This document shows positions 1 to 9,465 of a stretch of 64,000 nucleotides of DNA, piece after piece. Within the stretch, counting starts at the first letter, position 1. Every line of letters begins with the position of its first letter. The position numbers and the translations under genes were made by a program. The stretch comes from Rhodopseudomonas sp. BR0M22. GTDB taxonomy: Bacteria > Pseudomonadota > Alphaproteobacteria > Rhizobiales > Xanthobacteraceae. The notes beneath the pieces were generated by a model, which was given only the letters and a program-made list of their open reading frames with translations, was not told the origin of the DNA and did not search any database. The DNA lies in NCBI RefSeq assembly GCF_010907035.1, contig NZ_QUMK01000023.1:1-64000 (forward strand). The letters run 5' to 3'.

Positions 1-554
1 GCTGAGCATCGCGCCCTTCGGCTTTCCTGTGGTGCCGGAGGTGTAGAGCTGGATCGCGATGTCCGACGGCGCGATCGGTACGTTAGGGTCTTCGGCGCTC
101 TGCGCGTCGCGCCATTTGGTGAAGTCCTGCCACTCGGGCGCGCCGCCTTCGGTGGTGATGATGTGGCGCACGCTTGGGATCTGATCCTTGAGGCCGCGGA
201 CCTGATCGACGAACTCCGGGCCGACGAACAGGATCGCCGCCTTGCAGTCCTCGACGATGTAGGCGATCTCCGGCCCGGCCAGCCGCCAGTTCACCGGCGC
301 CATCACCGCTTTGGCCTTGATCGCGCCACTCCACAGTTCGAAATAGATGTCGCTGTTCTTGCCGAGATAGGCGATGCGCTCGTTCGGCTGCACGCCGGAG
401 GCCTGCAGCGCGCGGGCGACCTGGTTGGTGTGGCGATCGAAGTCGGCGAAAGTGCTGATGCGGCCTTCGAATTCGTAGGCGATTTCGTCACCGCGGGTCT
501 TGGCTTGCGCGCGGATGACGTCGGCCAGCGTGGCCGGCTCGGCTGCCTCGGACA
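1..554 (-). CDS. Acyl-CoA ligase (AMP-dependent synthetase), N-terminal part, cut by window edge
   Basis: Only the first ~184 residues lie in the window; the gene continues past position 1. The frame opens at an ATG (554-552) preceded by AAGGGAGA and reads MSEAAEPATLADVIRAQ. It ends in the AMP-binding P-loop signature YTSGTTGKPKGAM next to the edge. The upstream NWRLAGPEIAYIVED segment is typical of fatty-acyl or aryl-CoA ligases of the ANL superfamily, which adenylate a carboxylate with ATP and then transfer it to CoA. It is followed on the same strand only by a repeat-filled spacer, then by an SDR and, on the other strand, by a crotonase and a second ligase, so the neighbourhood is acyl-CoA catabolism. 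The substrate cannot be told from this half. Confidence 0.9.
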
Positions 555-1005
555 TTGTCTCTCCCTTGGATATTGTTAGTTCGTTGCTTGTTGTTTGCAC
601 GAAGTCTGCCGCGCTTCGGCTGCAAACACAAGCGGGAGGGAATGTCGCGGGGATGATGAACGTGCGGCCTGGGAGGCCAATGGCGCCGCTTGCAAAGCAC
701 AAAAACTGCAGCACAAGATGGTCATCGCCCGGCTTGTCCGGGCGACCCAGTATTCCAGGGCGTTCGTGGTTAGCCGCTGACGCCCTGAAATACTGGATCC
801 CCCGCATGCGCGTGGGATGACGTCGGTCGGTGGTGAGAGGCGGTAAGCGAAATCTAGATCACTTCGATCTTTCCGCTCGCACGTCGTCATCCTGATGTGC
901 CGTCGCGTCGGCGACGGCCTCGAAGGATGGGGCGCTCGGATTCGCGGCCGTCATCCTTCGAGGCACGCAACAGCGTGCCCCTCAGGATGACGGCCTCGCG
1001 GCATT
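555..1005. repeat. Intergenic spacer with two dispersed palindromic repeats
   Basis: No gene is supported in this 451-bp gap. Two inverted-repeat elements are visible. The first (721-821) starts GTCATCGCCCGGCTTGTCC and ends GTGGGATGAC, with inner arms around CCAGTATTCCAGGGCG and CGCCCTGAAATACTGG. The second (886-991) starts GTCATCCTGATG, ends CTCAGGATGAC, and carries inner arms CCTCGAAGGATG and CATCCTTCGAGG. Both have GTCAT/ATGAC ends like the other dispersed elements in this window. Short ORFs across them are not convincing. Confidence 0.75.
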
Positions 1006-1878
1006 CTAACCGCGCTGCGCGCGGTCCTTTTCGTTCTGCGCCTTGATCGAGGCCTTGGCGTTTTCCCAATCGTCGTTGCTCCAGTCGCGGAGCTGGTAGA
1101 AGTTGCCGCCCATTGCGAGGCCCTGGGCGCCGTCCATCGCGATGGTTTCGCCGCTGATCCAGTCGCACCCGCCGGAGATCAGGAAGGTCGCGAGGTTCTG
1201 CAGCTCTTCCATGGTGCCGACGCGGCCCATCGGGTTCATCTTGATGGTGCGGGCACCGGCTTCGTCGCCCGGCTTGATCCGCTTGCTCATGCCTTCGGTC
1301 GGAATTTCGCCCGGCGCAATGGTGTTGAGGCGGATGCCGTATTTGCCCCACTCGGTGGCGAGCGACATCGTCATGGCGTGGATCGCCGACTTGCTCATCG
1401 CCGACGGCACCACATAGGGGCTGCCGTTGCGCACCCAGGTGGTGGTGATCGACACCACGTTGCCGCGATGGCCGCCGGCGATCCAGCGCTTGCCGACCGC
1501 GTGGGTGACGTAGAACGTGCCGTGCATCACGATGTTGGCGACCGCATCGAAGCCGCGCGGGGAAAGATCCTCACTCCGCGAGATGAAATTTCCCGCCGCG
1601 TTGTTGATCAGGTCGGTGAGCGGTCCGCCTTCGAAGATGGTCTCGACCATGTGGTCGACCGCGGCGGCGTCGCGGATGTCGACGCCGTAAGTCATCACCT
1701 TGCCGCCGTACTGATTCATCAGCTCGGTGGCGGTCTCGTCGCAGACGCCCTTGCGGCGGCCGCAGATGTGGACCTCGGCGCCGAGCTGCAGGAAGCGCGC
1801 GGCCATCGCCTTGCCGAGACCGGTGCCGCCCCCGGTGACGAGGATGCGACGGCCGGCGAGAAGCTGATCTGTGAACAT
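1006..1878 (-). CDS. SDR oxidoreductase, 2,4-dienoyl-CoA reductase-like
   Basis: A 290-residue short-chain dehydrogenase. The Rossmann motif TGGGTGLG is at residues 15-22 and NNAAGNF at 92-98. The segment PYVVPSAMSKSAIHAM (154-169) resembles the VVPSASAKAGVEAM stretch of mitochondrial 2,4-dienoyl-CoA reductase rather than the usual YxxxK SDR site, and LATEWGKYGIRLNTIAPG also fits that family. These enzymes use NADPH to reduce 2,4-dienoyl-CoA during unsaturated fatty acid beta-oxidation. Ser159 and Lys163 are kept, but the position of the catalytic Tyr (human Tyr199, by my eye alignment) is Trp148, with a Tyr at 155. It is divergent from the crotonase at 1989, so the pair may share a regulatory gap. 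The exact substrate is uncertain. Confidence 0.85.
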   Translation of the reverse strand: MFTDQLLAGRRILVTGGGTGLGKAMAARFLQLGAEVHICGRRKGVCDETATELMNQYGGKVMTYGVDIRDAAAVDHMVETIFEGGPLTDLINNAAGNFISRSEDLSPRGFDAVANIVMHGTFYVTHAVGKRWIAGGHRGNVVSITTTWVRNGSPYVVPSAMSKSAIHAMTMSLATEWGKYGIRLNTIAPGEIPTEGMSKRIKPGDEAGARTIKMNPMGRVGTMEELQNLATFLISGGCDWISGETIAMDGAQGLAMGGNFYQLRDWSNDDWENAKASIKAQNEKDRAQRG

Positions 1879-1988
1879 GAAGTAAACCGCCCGGAAAAGT
1901 TAAAGCTGATCGTTAATTAGGCGATTGACTAAATCCCGACAACGCTTTTCTGTAGCGCCGCAACGCAAAACAACAGAGGAAGTGCCCG

Positions 1989-2801
1989 ATGAACGATCGC
2001 GTTTCGGTGACGATCACCGACGGCGTCGCCGATGTCCGGCTGGTGCGCGCGGACAAGATGAATGCGCTCGATGCCGCGATGTTCGAGGCATTGGTGAACA
2101 CGTCCGAGCGGCTCGCGAACGAGAAGGGCGTGCGCGCCGTGGTGCTGTCCGGCGAGGGCAAGGCGTTCTGCGCCGGCCTCGACATGGGACGTTTCGCCGC
2201 GATGAAGGAGAGCGGCGGCAACGGAATTCCGGGAGGCGAATTTCGCGACCTGACCAAGCGCACCCACGGCCAGGCTAACGCAGCGCAGCAGGCGGTGTGG
2301 GGTTGGCGAATGCTGCCGGTGCCGGTGATTGCTGCGGTGCACGGCGTCGCCTTCGGCGGCGGCTGTCAGCTCGCGCTCGGCGCCGACATCCGGCTGATGG
2401 CTCCGGACGCCAGAATGTCGATCATGGAAATCAAATGGGGTTTGGTGCCGGACATGGCCGGCACGCCGATCCTGGCGACGCTGCTGCGCGACGACGTGCT
2501 GCGCGAACTGACCTACACCGGCCGCATCGTCGGCGCGCAGGAAGCGGTGAGCCTCGGCCTTGCCACCAAGGTTGTCGACGATCCGTATCAAGCGGCGCTT
2601 GAGATGGCGCGCGAGATCGCCGGCAAGAATCCGGACGCGATCCGCGCCGCCAAGCGGATGATGAACACCCTCTCTGTCGATCCCGGCCCGGCGCTGCTCG
2701 CCGAAAGTGTCGAGCAACAGAAGCTGATCGGCTCGCCGAACCAGACCGAGGCGGTGCGCGCGAATCTGGAAAAGCGTGCGCCGAACTTCACCGACGCATA
2801 G
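1989..2801 (+). CDS. Crotonase-family enoyl-CoA hydratase/isomerase
   Basis: A 270-residue crotonase-fold protein with a good ribosome site (AGAGGAAG) before the ATG. The oxyanion-hole regions are GEGKAFCAGLDMGRF and HGVAFGGGCQLALGADIR. The second catalytic acid position is present as Glu in IMEIKWGLVPD. The first, normally Glu in GGGCEL (rat Glu144), is Gln in GGGCQL. One missing acid is more typical of isomerases and other crotonase chemistries than of a standard hydratase, so the specific reaction is open. It lies 150 bp upstream of an acyl-CoA ligase on the same strand and divergent from a dienoyl-CoA-reductase-like SDR, which supports a role in breaking down unsaturated or branched acyl-CoAs. 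Confidence 0.88.
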   Translation: MNDRVSVTITDGVADVRLVRADKMNALDAAMFEALVNTSERLANEKGVRAVVLSGEGKAFCAGLDMGRFAAMKESGGNGIPGGEFRDLTKRTHGQANAAQQAVWGWRMLPVPVIAAVHGVAFGGGCQLALGADIRLMAPDARMSIMEIKWGLVPDMAGTPILATLLRDDVLRELTYTGRIVGAQEAVSLGLATKVVDDPYQAALEMAREIAGKNPDAIRAAKRMMNTLSVDPGPALLAESVEQQKLIGSPNQTEAVRANLEKRAPNFTDA

Positions 2802-2833
2802 CGCTACGCGGCAAATACATGACGAATCTGGCG

Positions 2834-2858
2834 GACGCCGCGCGCATCGCGCGGCGTC
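2834..2858 (+). terminator. Perfect GC-rich hairpin after the crotonase gene
   Basis: An 11-bp perfect stem with arms GACGCCGCGCG and CGCGCGGCGTC around a CAT loop lies 33 bases after the crotonase stop. The following T run is short (CTTCAC), so it may be a weak intrinsic terminator or an mRNA-stabilising hairpin that separates the crotonase from the ligase downstream. Confidence 0.45.
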
Positions 2859-2951
2859 TTCACGTATAAGCCCCGCATCGTCTCGCCACGGCGTGCGCCG
2901 CAATAGCGGCCGCTGCGGCGCAACCCCGACCGTTAGAATCGGAGAGTAACT

Positions 2952-4496
2952 GTGTCCGAGAATCAGCTTTATCACGGCATCATTTCAGGCGACCGTCGCC
3001 ACAGCTTCGACGAGGTGAACGCGCGCGTCGCGACCATTGCGGGTGGTCTGCAGGCGCTCGGGGTGAAGCCCGGCGACTGCGTCTGCGTTCTGATGCGCAA
3101 CGACATCGCGTTCATGGAAGCGGTGTACGGCGTGATGACGCTGGGCGCCTATGCGGTGCCGGTGAACTGGCACTTCAAGCCGGAAGAAGTCGGCTACATC
3201 ATCGGCGATTCCGCGACCCGGGTGCTGATCGGCCACGCCGATCTGCTACACAGCGTGGCCTCCGCGATTCCGGCCGATCTCACCGTGCTCAGCGTGCCGA
3301 CGCCGCCGGAAGTGATCGCCAACTACAAGATCGCGCCCGACCATCTGTCGCCGCCGCACAATGCGATCGATCTCGACGGCTGGATGGCGCAGCAGAAGCC
3401 GTATGCCGGCCCGGTGCTGCCGCAGCCGCAGAACATGATCTACACCTCCGGCACCACCGGTCATCCCAAGGGCGTCAAGCGGTTCGCGCCGACGCCGGAG
3501 CAGGCGGCGCATGCCGAAAAAATGCGGGCGACGATCTACGGTTTGAAGCCGCAGGTGCGGGCGCTGTGCCCGGGGCCGCTGTATCACTCGGCGCCGAACT
3601 CCTTCGGCATCCGCGCCGGCAAGCTCGGCGGCGTTCTGGTGCTGATGCCGCGGTTCCACCCCGAAGAGTTCCTGGCGCTGGTGCAGGAGCACAAGATCGA
3701 CACCGTGTTCATGGTGCCGACGATGTTCATCCGGCTGATGAAGCTGCCGGCGGAGGTGCGTGCCAAGTACGACGTCTCGTCGCTGCGTCACGTCATCCAC
3801 GCCGCCGCGCCGTGCCCGGCCGACGTGAAGCGCGCGATGATCGAGTGGTGGGGGCCAGTGATCTATGAGTTCTACGGCTCGACCGAATCCGGCGCGGTGA
3901 CTTTCGCCACCTCCGAAGACGCGTTGAGTAAGCCCGGCACCGTCGGCAAGATTGCGCACGGCGCCGAGTTGAAGTTCATCGACGACGACGGCAACGAGGT
4001 GCCGCAGGGCGAGATCGGCGAGATCTTCTCGCGGATCGCCGGCAATCCGGACTTCACCTATCACAACAAGCCGGAGAAGCGCGCCGAGATCGATCGCGAC
4101 GGATTCATCACCTCCGGCGACGTCGGCTATGTCGACAGCGACGGCTATGTGTTCATCTGCGACCGCAAACGCGACATGGTGATCTCCGGCGGCGTCAACA
4201 TCTACCCGGCCGAAATCGAGGCCGCGCTCCACGCCATTCCCGGCGTGCACGATTGCGCGGTGTTCGGCATTCCGGATGCGGAATTCGGCGAGGCGCTGAT
4301 GGCGATGCTGGAGCCGCAACCCGGCGTGACGCTCGACGAGAGCTTCGTCAGGTCGCAGCTCAAGCTCGCGGTCGCCGACTACAAAGTGCCCAAGCACATC
4401 AAGATCATGCCGGAATTGCCGCGCGAGGATTCCGGCAAGATCTTCAAGCGGCGCTTGCGCGATCCGTATTGGGCGAATGCCGGCCGGACGATTTAG
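2952..4496 (+). CDS. Acyl-CoA ligase (AMP-dependent synthetase)
   Basis: A complete 514-residue ANL-superfamily ligase starting at GTG, seven bases after GGAG. It has the P-loop MIYTSGTTGHPKGVKR (~residue 160), the A5 motif EFYGSTESGAV, the hinge segment DRKRDMVISGGVNIYPAEIE, and the C-terminal catalytic Lys in PREDSGKIFKRRLR. These enzymes form an acyl-AMP and then an acyl-CoA in the cytoplasm. The length and motif spelling are typical of fatty-acid or aromatic/bile-acid type CoA ligases, and the substrate is not evident. It follows the crotonase and converges on the sensor kinase gene, overlapping its end by four bases. A second ligase begins in the opposite orientation at 554. Confidence 0.9.
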   Translation: MSENQLYHGIISGDRRHSFDEVNARVATIAGGLQALGVKPGDCVCVLMRNDIAFMEAVYGVMTLGAYAVPVNWHFKPEEVGYIIGDSATRVLIGHADLLHSVASAIPADLTVLSVPTPPEVIANYKIAPDHLSPPHNAIDLDGWMAQQKPYAGPVLPQPQNMIYTSGTTGHPKGVKRFAPTPEQAAHAEKMRATIYGLKPQVRALCPGPLYHSAPNSFGIRAGKLGGVLVLMPRFHPEEFLALVQEHKIDTVFMVPTMFIRLMKLPAEVRAKYDVSSLRHVIHAAAPCPADVKRAMIEWWGPVIYEFYGSTESGAVTFATSEDALSKPGTVGKIAHGAELKFIDDDGNEVPQGEIGEIFSRIAGNPDFTYHNKPEKRAEIDRDGFITSGDVGYVDSDGYVFICDRKRDMVISGGVNIYPAEIEAALHAIPGVHDCAVFGIPDAEFGEALMAMLEPQPGVTLDESFVRSQLKLAVADYKVPKHIKIMPELPREDSGKIFKRRLRDPYWANAGRTI

Positions 4497-7282
4497 GTCG
4501 CCGCTCTTTTGCGGTCGGTGCCGGTCGTATCACCGGGAGGATGGTGATCGGCCCGATTGAGCGCGGCGCGGACCAGCCGCGCCAGATCGGCGCGGCGGAA
4601 CGGCTTCGACAGCAACAGCACGCCGGGATCGAGCCGGCCGTGATGCACGATCGCATTCTCGGTGTAGCCCGAGGTGTACAGTACCTTGACCGGCCGTAGC
4701 CGCGCGATCTCGTCGGCGAGCTCGCGGCCGTTCATTCCACCCGGCATCACGATGTCGGTGAGCAAGAGATCGAACGCCGTGCCGCGCCTCACCTCCGCGA
4801 GTGCCGATGCACCATCCTCTGCGGCGATGGTGCGATAACCGAGGCCGCGAAGCTGGGCGAGGGCGAAATTGCGCACCAGTTCGTCGTCTTCGACCAACAG
4901 AACGGTTTCGGTGCCACCTTCGACCGGAGCGGTCTGGAGCGTGGGGTCGACGCCGGCCTCGGCGCGCGGCAGATACAGCCGGATCGTAGTGCCGTGCCGT
5001 TCCTCGCTGTAGATCTGGATGTGGCCGTTCGACTGTTTGACGAAACCGTACACCATGCTCAATCCGAGGCCGGTGCCTTGGCCGACGCTCTTGGTGGTGA
5101 AGAACGGCTCAAACGCCTTCTCGAGCACGTTGGGCGCCATGCCGGAACCAGAGTCGCTGACTGCGATCATCACGTAGCGGCCTGGTCTCACCTCGGGATA
5201 ATGCGCAGCGTAGTCGGCGTCGAACGTCACGTTGGCAGTTTCGAGCAACAGCCTGCCGCCGTCCGGCATCGCGTCGCGAGCGTTGACAGCGAGATTGAGC
5301 AGCGCCGACGACAGTTGCGACGGATCGATCAGTGCCGGCTCGAGCTCGGGATCGAGCAGCGTATCGATCGCGATGTGCTCACCGATGGTCGGCCGAAGCA
5401 GTTGCTTGATGTTCGACACCACGGTGTTGACGTCGATACTGCGTGGTTGCAGCGGCTGCTTGCGGGCGAAAGCGAGCAGTTGCCGGGTCAGGTCGGCGCC
5501 GCGTTCGGCGGCCTGATCGATCATCTTGGCGATGGTGACAAGGTCGGGCCGGTCGGCGAGCTCGTCGAGCAGGATCTCGGCGGTGCCGCTGATCACGGTG
5601 AGCATGTTGTTGAAGTCGTGAGCGACGCCGCCGGTGAGCTGGCCGATCGCCTCCAGCTTCTGCGCCTGATGTAGTCGCCGTTCTGTCTCCTTCAACTCGG
5701 AGACGTCGCTGAATACCACCACGGCGCCGCTGATCGCGCCCTCGGCATCGCGGATCGGCCTCGCGTTACCGGATACGTCGACGACTTTGTCGCTGCCGAG
5801 CACGTGCACCACCAGCTCGAACCGGTCGACCAGTTCGCCGGTCAAGGCACGCCGTCCGGGGCGCTTCTCGATCGGGAGCGGTGTCATGCTATCGGTCTGG
5901 AACAGCTCGATCGATCGTTCCCAGTTTGGTCCTGTAATACCGTTCGGCGAGGTTCGAAGTGCCACGGCGGCGGGATTCTCGTAGCTCACCGAGCCGTCGG
6001 TATCGACCAACAGCACGGCCTCCGCCATCGCATTGGTGATCGATTCGAAGACCTCCTTCTCGTGGCGCAGCGCGGCCGTCTTCTCGCGTGCATCCCGCAT
6101 CGTTGCGGAGAATGCCTCGACCAGGACGCCGATCTCGCCGCCGGCATTGCGCGGCAGCGGCAGTGGTGCATCGCTGCCGATGCTCGCGACTGCGCGGGTC
6201 ATGTCCGACAACGGCCGCGCCAGGCTGCGGGCGAAGGTGACGGACAGAAGGATCGCCAGCAGCACGGCAAAACTGCCGCCGACCAGTGTCGAGTTCGCCC
6301 AGACCAGCATCGGTCCTTGGATCATGTCGCGTTCGGCGGTCGCTTCGATCAGCGCCAGCGGCGCGGCGCCGGCGACCGTCATCGGATGGTACGCGACGCC
6401 GAACCTTTGACCGTCGCGGTTGCTGATCACCGCCGGAGGCCAGCGACCGCCGTCCAGCACCTTGCCGAGCGCCGGGAATTCCTGCTGCATGCGGGTGGGC
6501 GTGCTGTCCGCAGAGCGGATCAGCTGGCTTCCGTCGGGGTGAAACAGGTAGTCGCCTCGCTCGTTGACGACGTAGATCCTGGCCGCGGACAGCGCGGGGT
6601 CGGTCAGCCGCTCGAACGGGCGGCGCAGATCGATCGTTGCCGCCAACACGCCGAATCGTCGGCCCTCGTCGGTAAAGACGGGGGTGGCGACGCGGATGAT
6701 CGGACGCCGGGCCTGCGTTGCTGTCGCCCGATCTTCGACCTCTTCGATCTCGACCGCCGACACCAGCATCTGGTCTTCATCGGCGCTGATTCCGAGCCTG
6801 ACGACGGCGGCTGCGCTCGCCACCGGTAACTCGTCCTGGGGAACAACCCGAATCGTCCCGCTCGGTTCGCGCTCGACGCGAACGATGTCGGCGCTGGGAT
6901 CGGCGAGCCCGACCAGCCGATACCGTGCAACGTCGGGATTTACTGTGAGCTCGTGGGACAGACGCTTCCCGAACTGCTCACGCAGGTGGGGCAAGCTCGC
7001 CTCGCCCTCAGCGTGTTTCGAGGGATCGAGGCTGAGTTGAATCAGTTCGTCGACGCCGGCGATGTGGCGGACGCGAAGCAGATCGGCGTTGGTTCCGCTG
7101 ACGAGCTGCGACAGCTCGCGCGCCTGCGCGTTGGTGTTGGCGTCGAGAGCCGCCAGGGTCCGTTCGATCGCGATCGGCGCGATGTTGCGATAGCCGAGGT
7201 AGCCGACACCGACCGCAGTCAGCACCACTGTGGATACAACCAGGATCGCAAGCCTGGTCGAAAGCGTCAGCCCCTTGCGCAC
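4493..7282 (-). CDS. Hybrid sensor histidine kinase with C-terminal receiver domain
   Basis: A 929-residue membrane kinase starting at GTG. Order of parts: TM1 (~9-31), a large periplasmic Cache-like sensor (~32-320), TM2 (~328-350), HAMP (~350-400), PAS (~405-530), then HisKA with the phospho-accepting His555 in GGVAHDFNNML. The ATPase follows with N-box LNLAVNARDAMP, G1 VSDSGSGM, FEPFFTTK and GQGTGLGLSM (~660-775). A receiver domain (~793-910) has acidic VEDD and phospho-acceptor Asp843 in LTDIVMPGG. The H-box type is that of HWE-unrelated alphaproteobacterial hybrid kinases, which often signal to a separate partner. No partner regulator with an output domain is adjacent. The last codons overlap the convergent ligase gene. 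A perfect hairpin sits over the ribosome site region (7284-7305). The ligand is unknown. Confidence 0.93.
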   Translation of the reverse strand: MRKGLTLSTRLAILVVSTVVLTAVGVGYLGYRNIAPIAIERTLAALDANTNAQARELSQLVSGTNADLLRVRHIAGVDELIQLSLDPSKHAEGEASLPHLREQFGKRLSHELTVNPDVARYRLVGLADPSADIVRVEREPSGTIRVVPQDELPVASAAAVVRLGISADEDQMLVSAVEIEEVEDRATATQARRPIIRVATPVFTDEGRRFGVLAATIDLRRPFERLTDPALSAARIYVVNERGDYLFHPDGSQLIRSADSTPTRMQQEFPALGKVLDGGRWPPAVISNRDGQRFGVAYHPMTVAGAAPLALIEATAERDMIQGPMLVWANSTLVGGSFAVLLAILLSVTFARSLARPLSDMTRAVASIGSDAPLPLPRNAGGEIGVLVEAFSATMRDAREKTAALRHEKEVFESITNAMAEAVLLVDTDGSVSYENPAAVALRTSPNGITGPNWERSIELFQTDSMTPLPIEKRPGRRALTGELVDRFELVVHVLGSDKVVDVSGNARPIRDAEGAISGAVVVFSDVSELKETERRLHQAQKLEAIGQLTGGVAHDFNNMLTVISGTAEILLDELADRPDLVTIAKMIDQAAERGADLTRQLLAFARKQPLQPRSIDVNTVVSNIKQLLRPTIGEHIAIDTLLDPELEPALIDPSQLSSALLNLAVNARDAMPDGGRLLLETANVTFDADYAAHYPEVRPGRYVMIAVSDSGSGMAPNVLEKAFEPFFTTKSVGQGTGLGLSMVYGFVKQSNGHIQIYSEERHGTTIRLYLPRAEAGVDPTLQTAPVEGGTETVLLVEDDELVRNFALAQLRGLGYRTIAAEDGASALAEVRRGTAFDLLLTDIVMPGGMNGRELADEIARLRPVKVLYTSGYTENAIVHHGRLDPGVLLLSKPFRRADLARLVRAALNRADHHPPGDTTGTDRKRAAT

Positions 7283-7283
7283 G

Positions 7284-7305
7284 TTGCAACTCCCAATAGT
7301 TGCAA
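7284..7305 (-). promoter_or_regulatory. 8-6-8 perfect inverted repeat over the kinase leader
   Basis: TTGCAACT and AGTTGCAA flank a six-base loop directly before the GTG start (7282) of the hybrid kinase. In mRNA sense the Shine-Dalgarno-like GGGAG falls at the loop/stem border, so the hairpin could limit translation. It could equally be a DNA-binding dyad. The repeat is seen in the sequence; the function is inferred. Confidence 0.4.
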
Positions 7306-7441
7306 TGCTACGCTGGCTTCGCGCGTACTCGCAACGATGAGATCAGGTCGGTCGGATTTTTCCTCGGTTAGTTACGATTTAGCTGGTTCCTGTGTGTGGA
7401 ACCGTGAATTGGTAACAGCAATGTGGGTAACTGCGTGCCAA

Positions 7442-8332
7442 TCAGCTCGCCCGCGTGGCCGACAATTCACCAAGCAGTGCGTCCTCTGCTCGGCTCTGGC
7501 TGTGTTCCTTGTGCCGCAGCAGATGAAACGCGCGATGGGGCAGATCGAATCGCAGGCGATGCAGGGTCCCGGCGGCGAGCGACGGCGCTGCGACCAGCGC
7601 CGAAATCGCGGTGGCGCAGTCGGAACTTTCTACCGCGGCGCGGATCGCTTCGTTGGAGGGCAGTTCGAGACGCACGTCGAGATCGGACAGCGGCAGTCCG
7701 GCGCGGCGCAGCGCCGCCTCGAACATCGCGCGGGTGCCGGAGCCGCGTTCGCGCAGCACCCAGCCGGTGGTGGCTAGCTTGGCGGTCGTCAGCCGCGGCA
7801 GCGTGCGCCACGGATGGTCGCGTCCGACCACGATCACCAGATCGTCGCCGCCGATCGGCATGACATTCAGCAGGGGATCGTCGACCTCGCCTTCGACGAG
7901 GCCGAGGTCGGCGCGGCCGTCGCGCACCGCGGCGGCGACCTGTTCGGTATTGGCGATCGTGAGCTGCAGCGTGATGCCGGGATAGCGCTGCTGAAATCGC
8001 AGCAGCCGCTGCGGCAGCCAGTAGTTGCCGACGGTCTGGCTGGCGGCGAGGCTCAGCGAGCCGCGCTTCAGGCCGGCGATGTCGTCGAGCGCCTGCGCGG
8101 CTGCGCGGGCGCGGGAGAGCACGGCGCGGGCCTCGCCGAGAAAGTCGCGGCCCGCCTGGGTGAGCACGATGCCGCGGCCGACGCGATCGAACAGTTTGAC
8201 GCCGTGACGCGCTTCCAGCGCGGCGATCGCCGCGCTGGTGGCCGATTGGGTGAGGTGCAGTCCGCTCGCGGCTCGGGTCATATGTTGCTGTTCGGCAACC
8301 GCGATGAAGATGCGGAGCTGCTCCAATGTCAT
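7442..8332 (-). CDS. LysR-type regulator, YeiE-like
   Basis: A 296-residue LysR regulator. The N-terminal winged helix-turn-helix reads [29 protein letters not shown]. The effector domain contains [20 protein letters not shown] and [18 protein letters not shown], close to E. coli YeiE, whose gene also neighbours yeiH. The ATG at 8332 is chosen because its ATG overlaps the TGA of the upstream yeiH-like gene (ATGA), implying translational coupling; an in-frame ATG nine bases upstream is an alternative. A likely role is sensing a sulfur compound and controlling the putative exporter encoded just before it. A 25-bp palindrome upstream of the exporter gene is a candidate operator. Confidence 0.88.
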   Translation of the reverse strand: MTLEQLRIFIAVAEQQHMTRAASGLHLTQSATSAAIAALEARHGVKLFDRVGRGIVLTQAGRDFLGEARAVLSRARAAAQALDDIAGLKRGSLSLAASQTVGNYWLPQRLLRFQQRYPGITLQLTIANTEQVAAAVRDGRADLGLVEGEVDDPLLNVMPIGGDDLVIVVGRDHPWRTLPRLTTAKLATTGWVLRERGSGTRAMFEAALRRAGLPLSDLDVRLELPSNEAIRAAVESSDCATAISALVAAPSLAAGTLHRLRFDLPHRAFHLLRHKEHSQSRAEDALLGELSATRAS

Positions 8333-9396
8333 CCGTGCCATCCTGTGAGTTTGATCAGCGCCAGCGAGAAGCTGGCAATGAACAGCGCGGCGGTGAGGCC
8401 GAGCAAAGCGGGACGCAGGCCGCGCGCGGCGAGCTTGCGCAAGTCCGTCTCGAGTCCCATCGCCGCCAACGCCATCGACAATAGGAAGGCGGTAATCGCC
8501 ACGATCCAGCTCTTGGCCTCGTGCGGGATCGCGACGAACTGATTGACTCCGATCATCGCCACGAAGCCGAGCACGAACCACGGCATCGGCGGCGTCGCGG
8601 TGTGGTCGCCAGCGGGCTGATGCCGTGCGCGGCGGCGCGCCATCATGCCAAGCCCGATCACCAGCGGCGCCAGCATCATCACCCGCGACAGCTTGGCGAT
8701 GGTGCCGAATTCGCCGGCGCTCTGGCCGCCCTGGAAGCTGGCTGCAACCACCTGCGCGATCTCGTGGATCGACGCGCCGGTCCACAGCCCGAAGCCGTGG
8801 GCGTCGAGGCCGAACACCCCCTGCAGCAGCGGGTAGCCGATCATGGCGAGAGAGCCGAACACGGTGACGCAGGCCACGCCGTAGGCGACGTCCTCGTCGT
8901 CTGCGCGCGTGACGGTGTTGGTGGCGATGATCGCGGAGGCGCCGCAGATCGAAGTACCGGCAGCGATCAGTTCGGCCAGCTTGCGGTCGACGCCGAGCAC
9001 GCGGCCGAACCACAATGTGAAGCTGAAGGTGGCGAGCAGCGTCGCGGCGATGATCGCCAGCCCTTCGCCGCCGACTTCGATCAGTTGTGCGGTGGTGAGC
9101 TGCAGCCCCAGCAGAATGATGGCGAAGCGCAGGACCCGGCGAAGGCTGAACTTGACGCCCGGTACCGCCCAGGACGGCGTGCCGATCGTATTGTGGGCGA
9201 CGATGCCGATCAGGATTGCCAGCAGCATCGGCGAGATGCCGGGCATACCCGGAATCGCGCGTAGGCCGACTGCGGCGGCTGCGATCGCGGCTGTCACCAG
9301 CACCCCGGGCGCGATCGCAGCGAGGTGTCGCCCGAGATGGGCGGCGCGCGGGTGACGAGGGTGCGGGGTGGGCTCGGCATCTGTGATCAGGGTCAT
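8329..9396 (-). CDS. YeiH/UPF0324 family membrane protein, putative sulfate exporter
   Basis: 355 residues, mostly hydrophobic, about ten membrane segments. Family features include [38 protein letters not shown] and [35 protein letters not shown], the conserved loop region of UPF0324. The start at 9396 is preferred over an upstream in-frame ATG because AAGGAG lies eight bases before it and the extra N-terminus would be polar and out of family. It is followed by the coupled LysR gene. Members are annotated as putative sulfate or organosulfonate exporters; direct biochemical proof is limited, so function rests on family and on the yeiE-type neighbour. Confidence 0.88.
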   Translation of the reverse strand: MTLITDAEPTPHPRHPRAAHLGRHLAAIAPGVLVTAAIAAAAVGLRAIPGMPGISPMLLAILIGIVAHNTIGTPSWAVPGVKFSLRRVLRFAIILLGLQLTTAQLIEVGGEGLAIIAATLLATFSFTLWFGRVLGVDRKLAELIAAGTSICGASAIIATNTVTRADDEDVAYGVACVTVFGSLAMIGYPLLQGVFGLDAHGFGLWTGASIHEIAQVVAASFQGGQSAGEFGTIAKLSRVMMLAPLVIGLGMMARRRARHQPAGDHTATPPMPWFVLGFVAMIGVNQFVAIPHEAKSWIVAITAFLLSMALAAMGLETDLRKLAARGLRPALLGLTAALFIASFSLALIKLTGWHG

Positions 9397-9465
9397 GGGA
9401 TCGGCTCCTTGTTGGCCGATCCTTCGCGCCCGTTGATCAATCATTCAAACAGATTGTTATGATAA

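Noticed and set aside
555-1005. Short ORFs in repeat-rich gaps such as this one
   Set aside because: They run through palindromic repeats, have no ribosome sites and no family features.
8333-9013. N-terminal extension of the LysR frame over the yeiH-like gene
   Set aside because: The extension is out of frame with yeiH, Arg-rich, and the LysR family starts at MTLEQL. The ATGA overlap marks the natural start.
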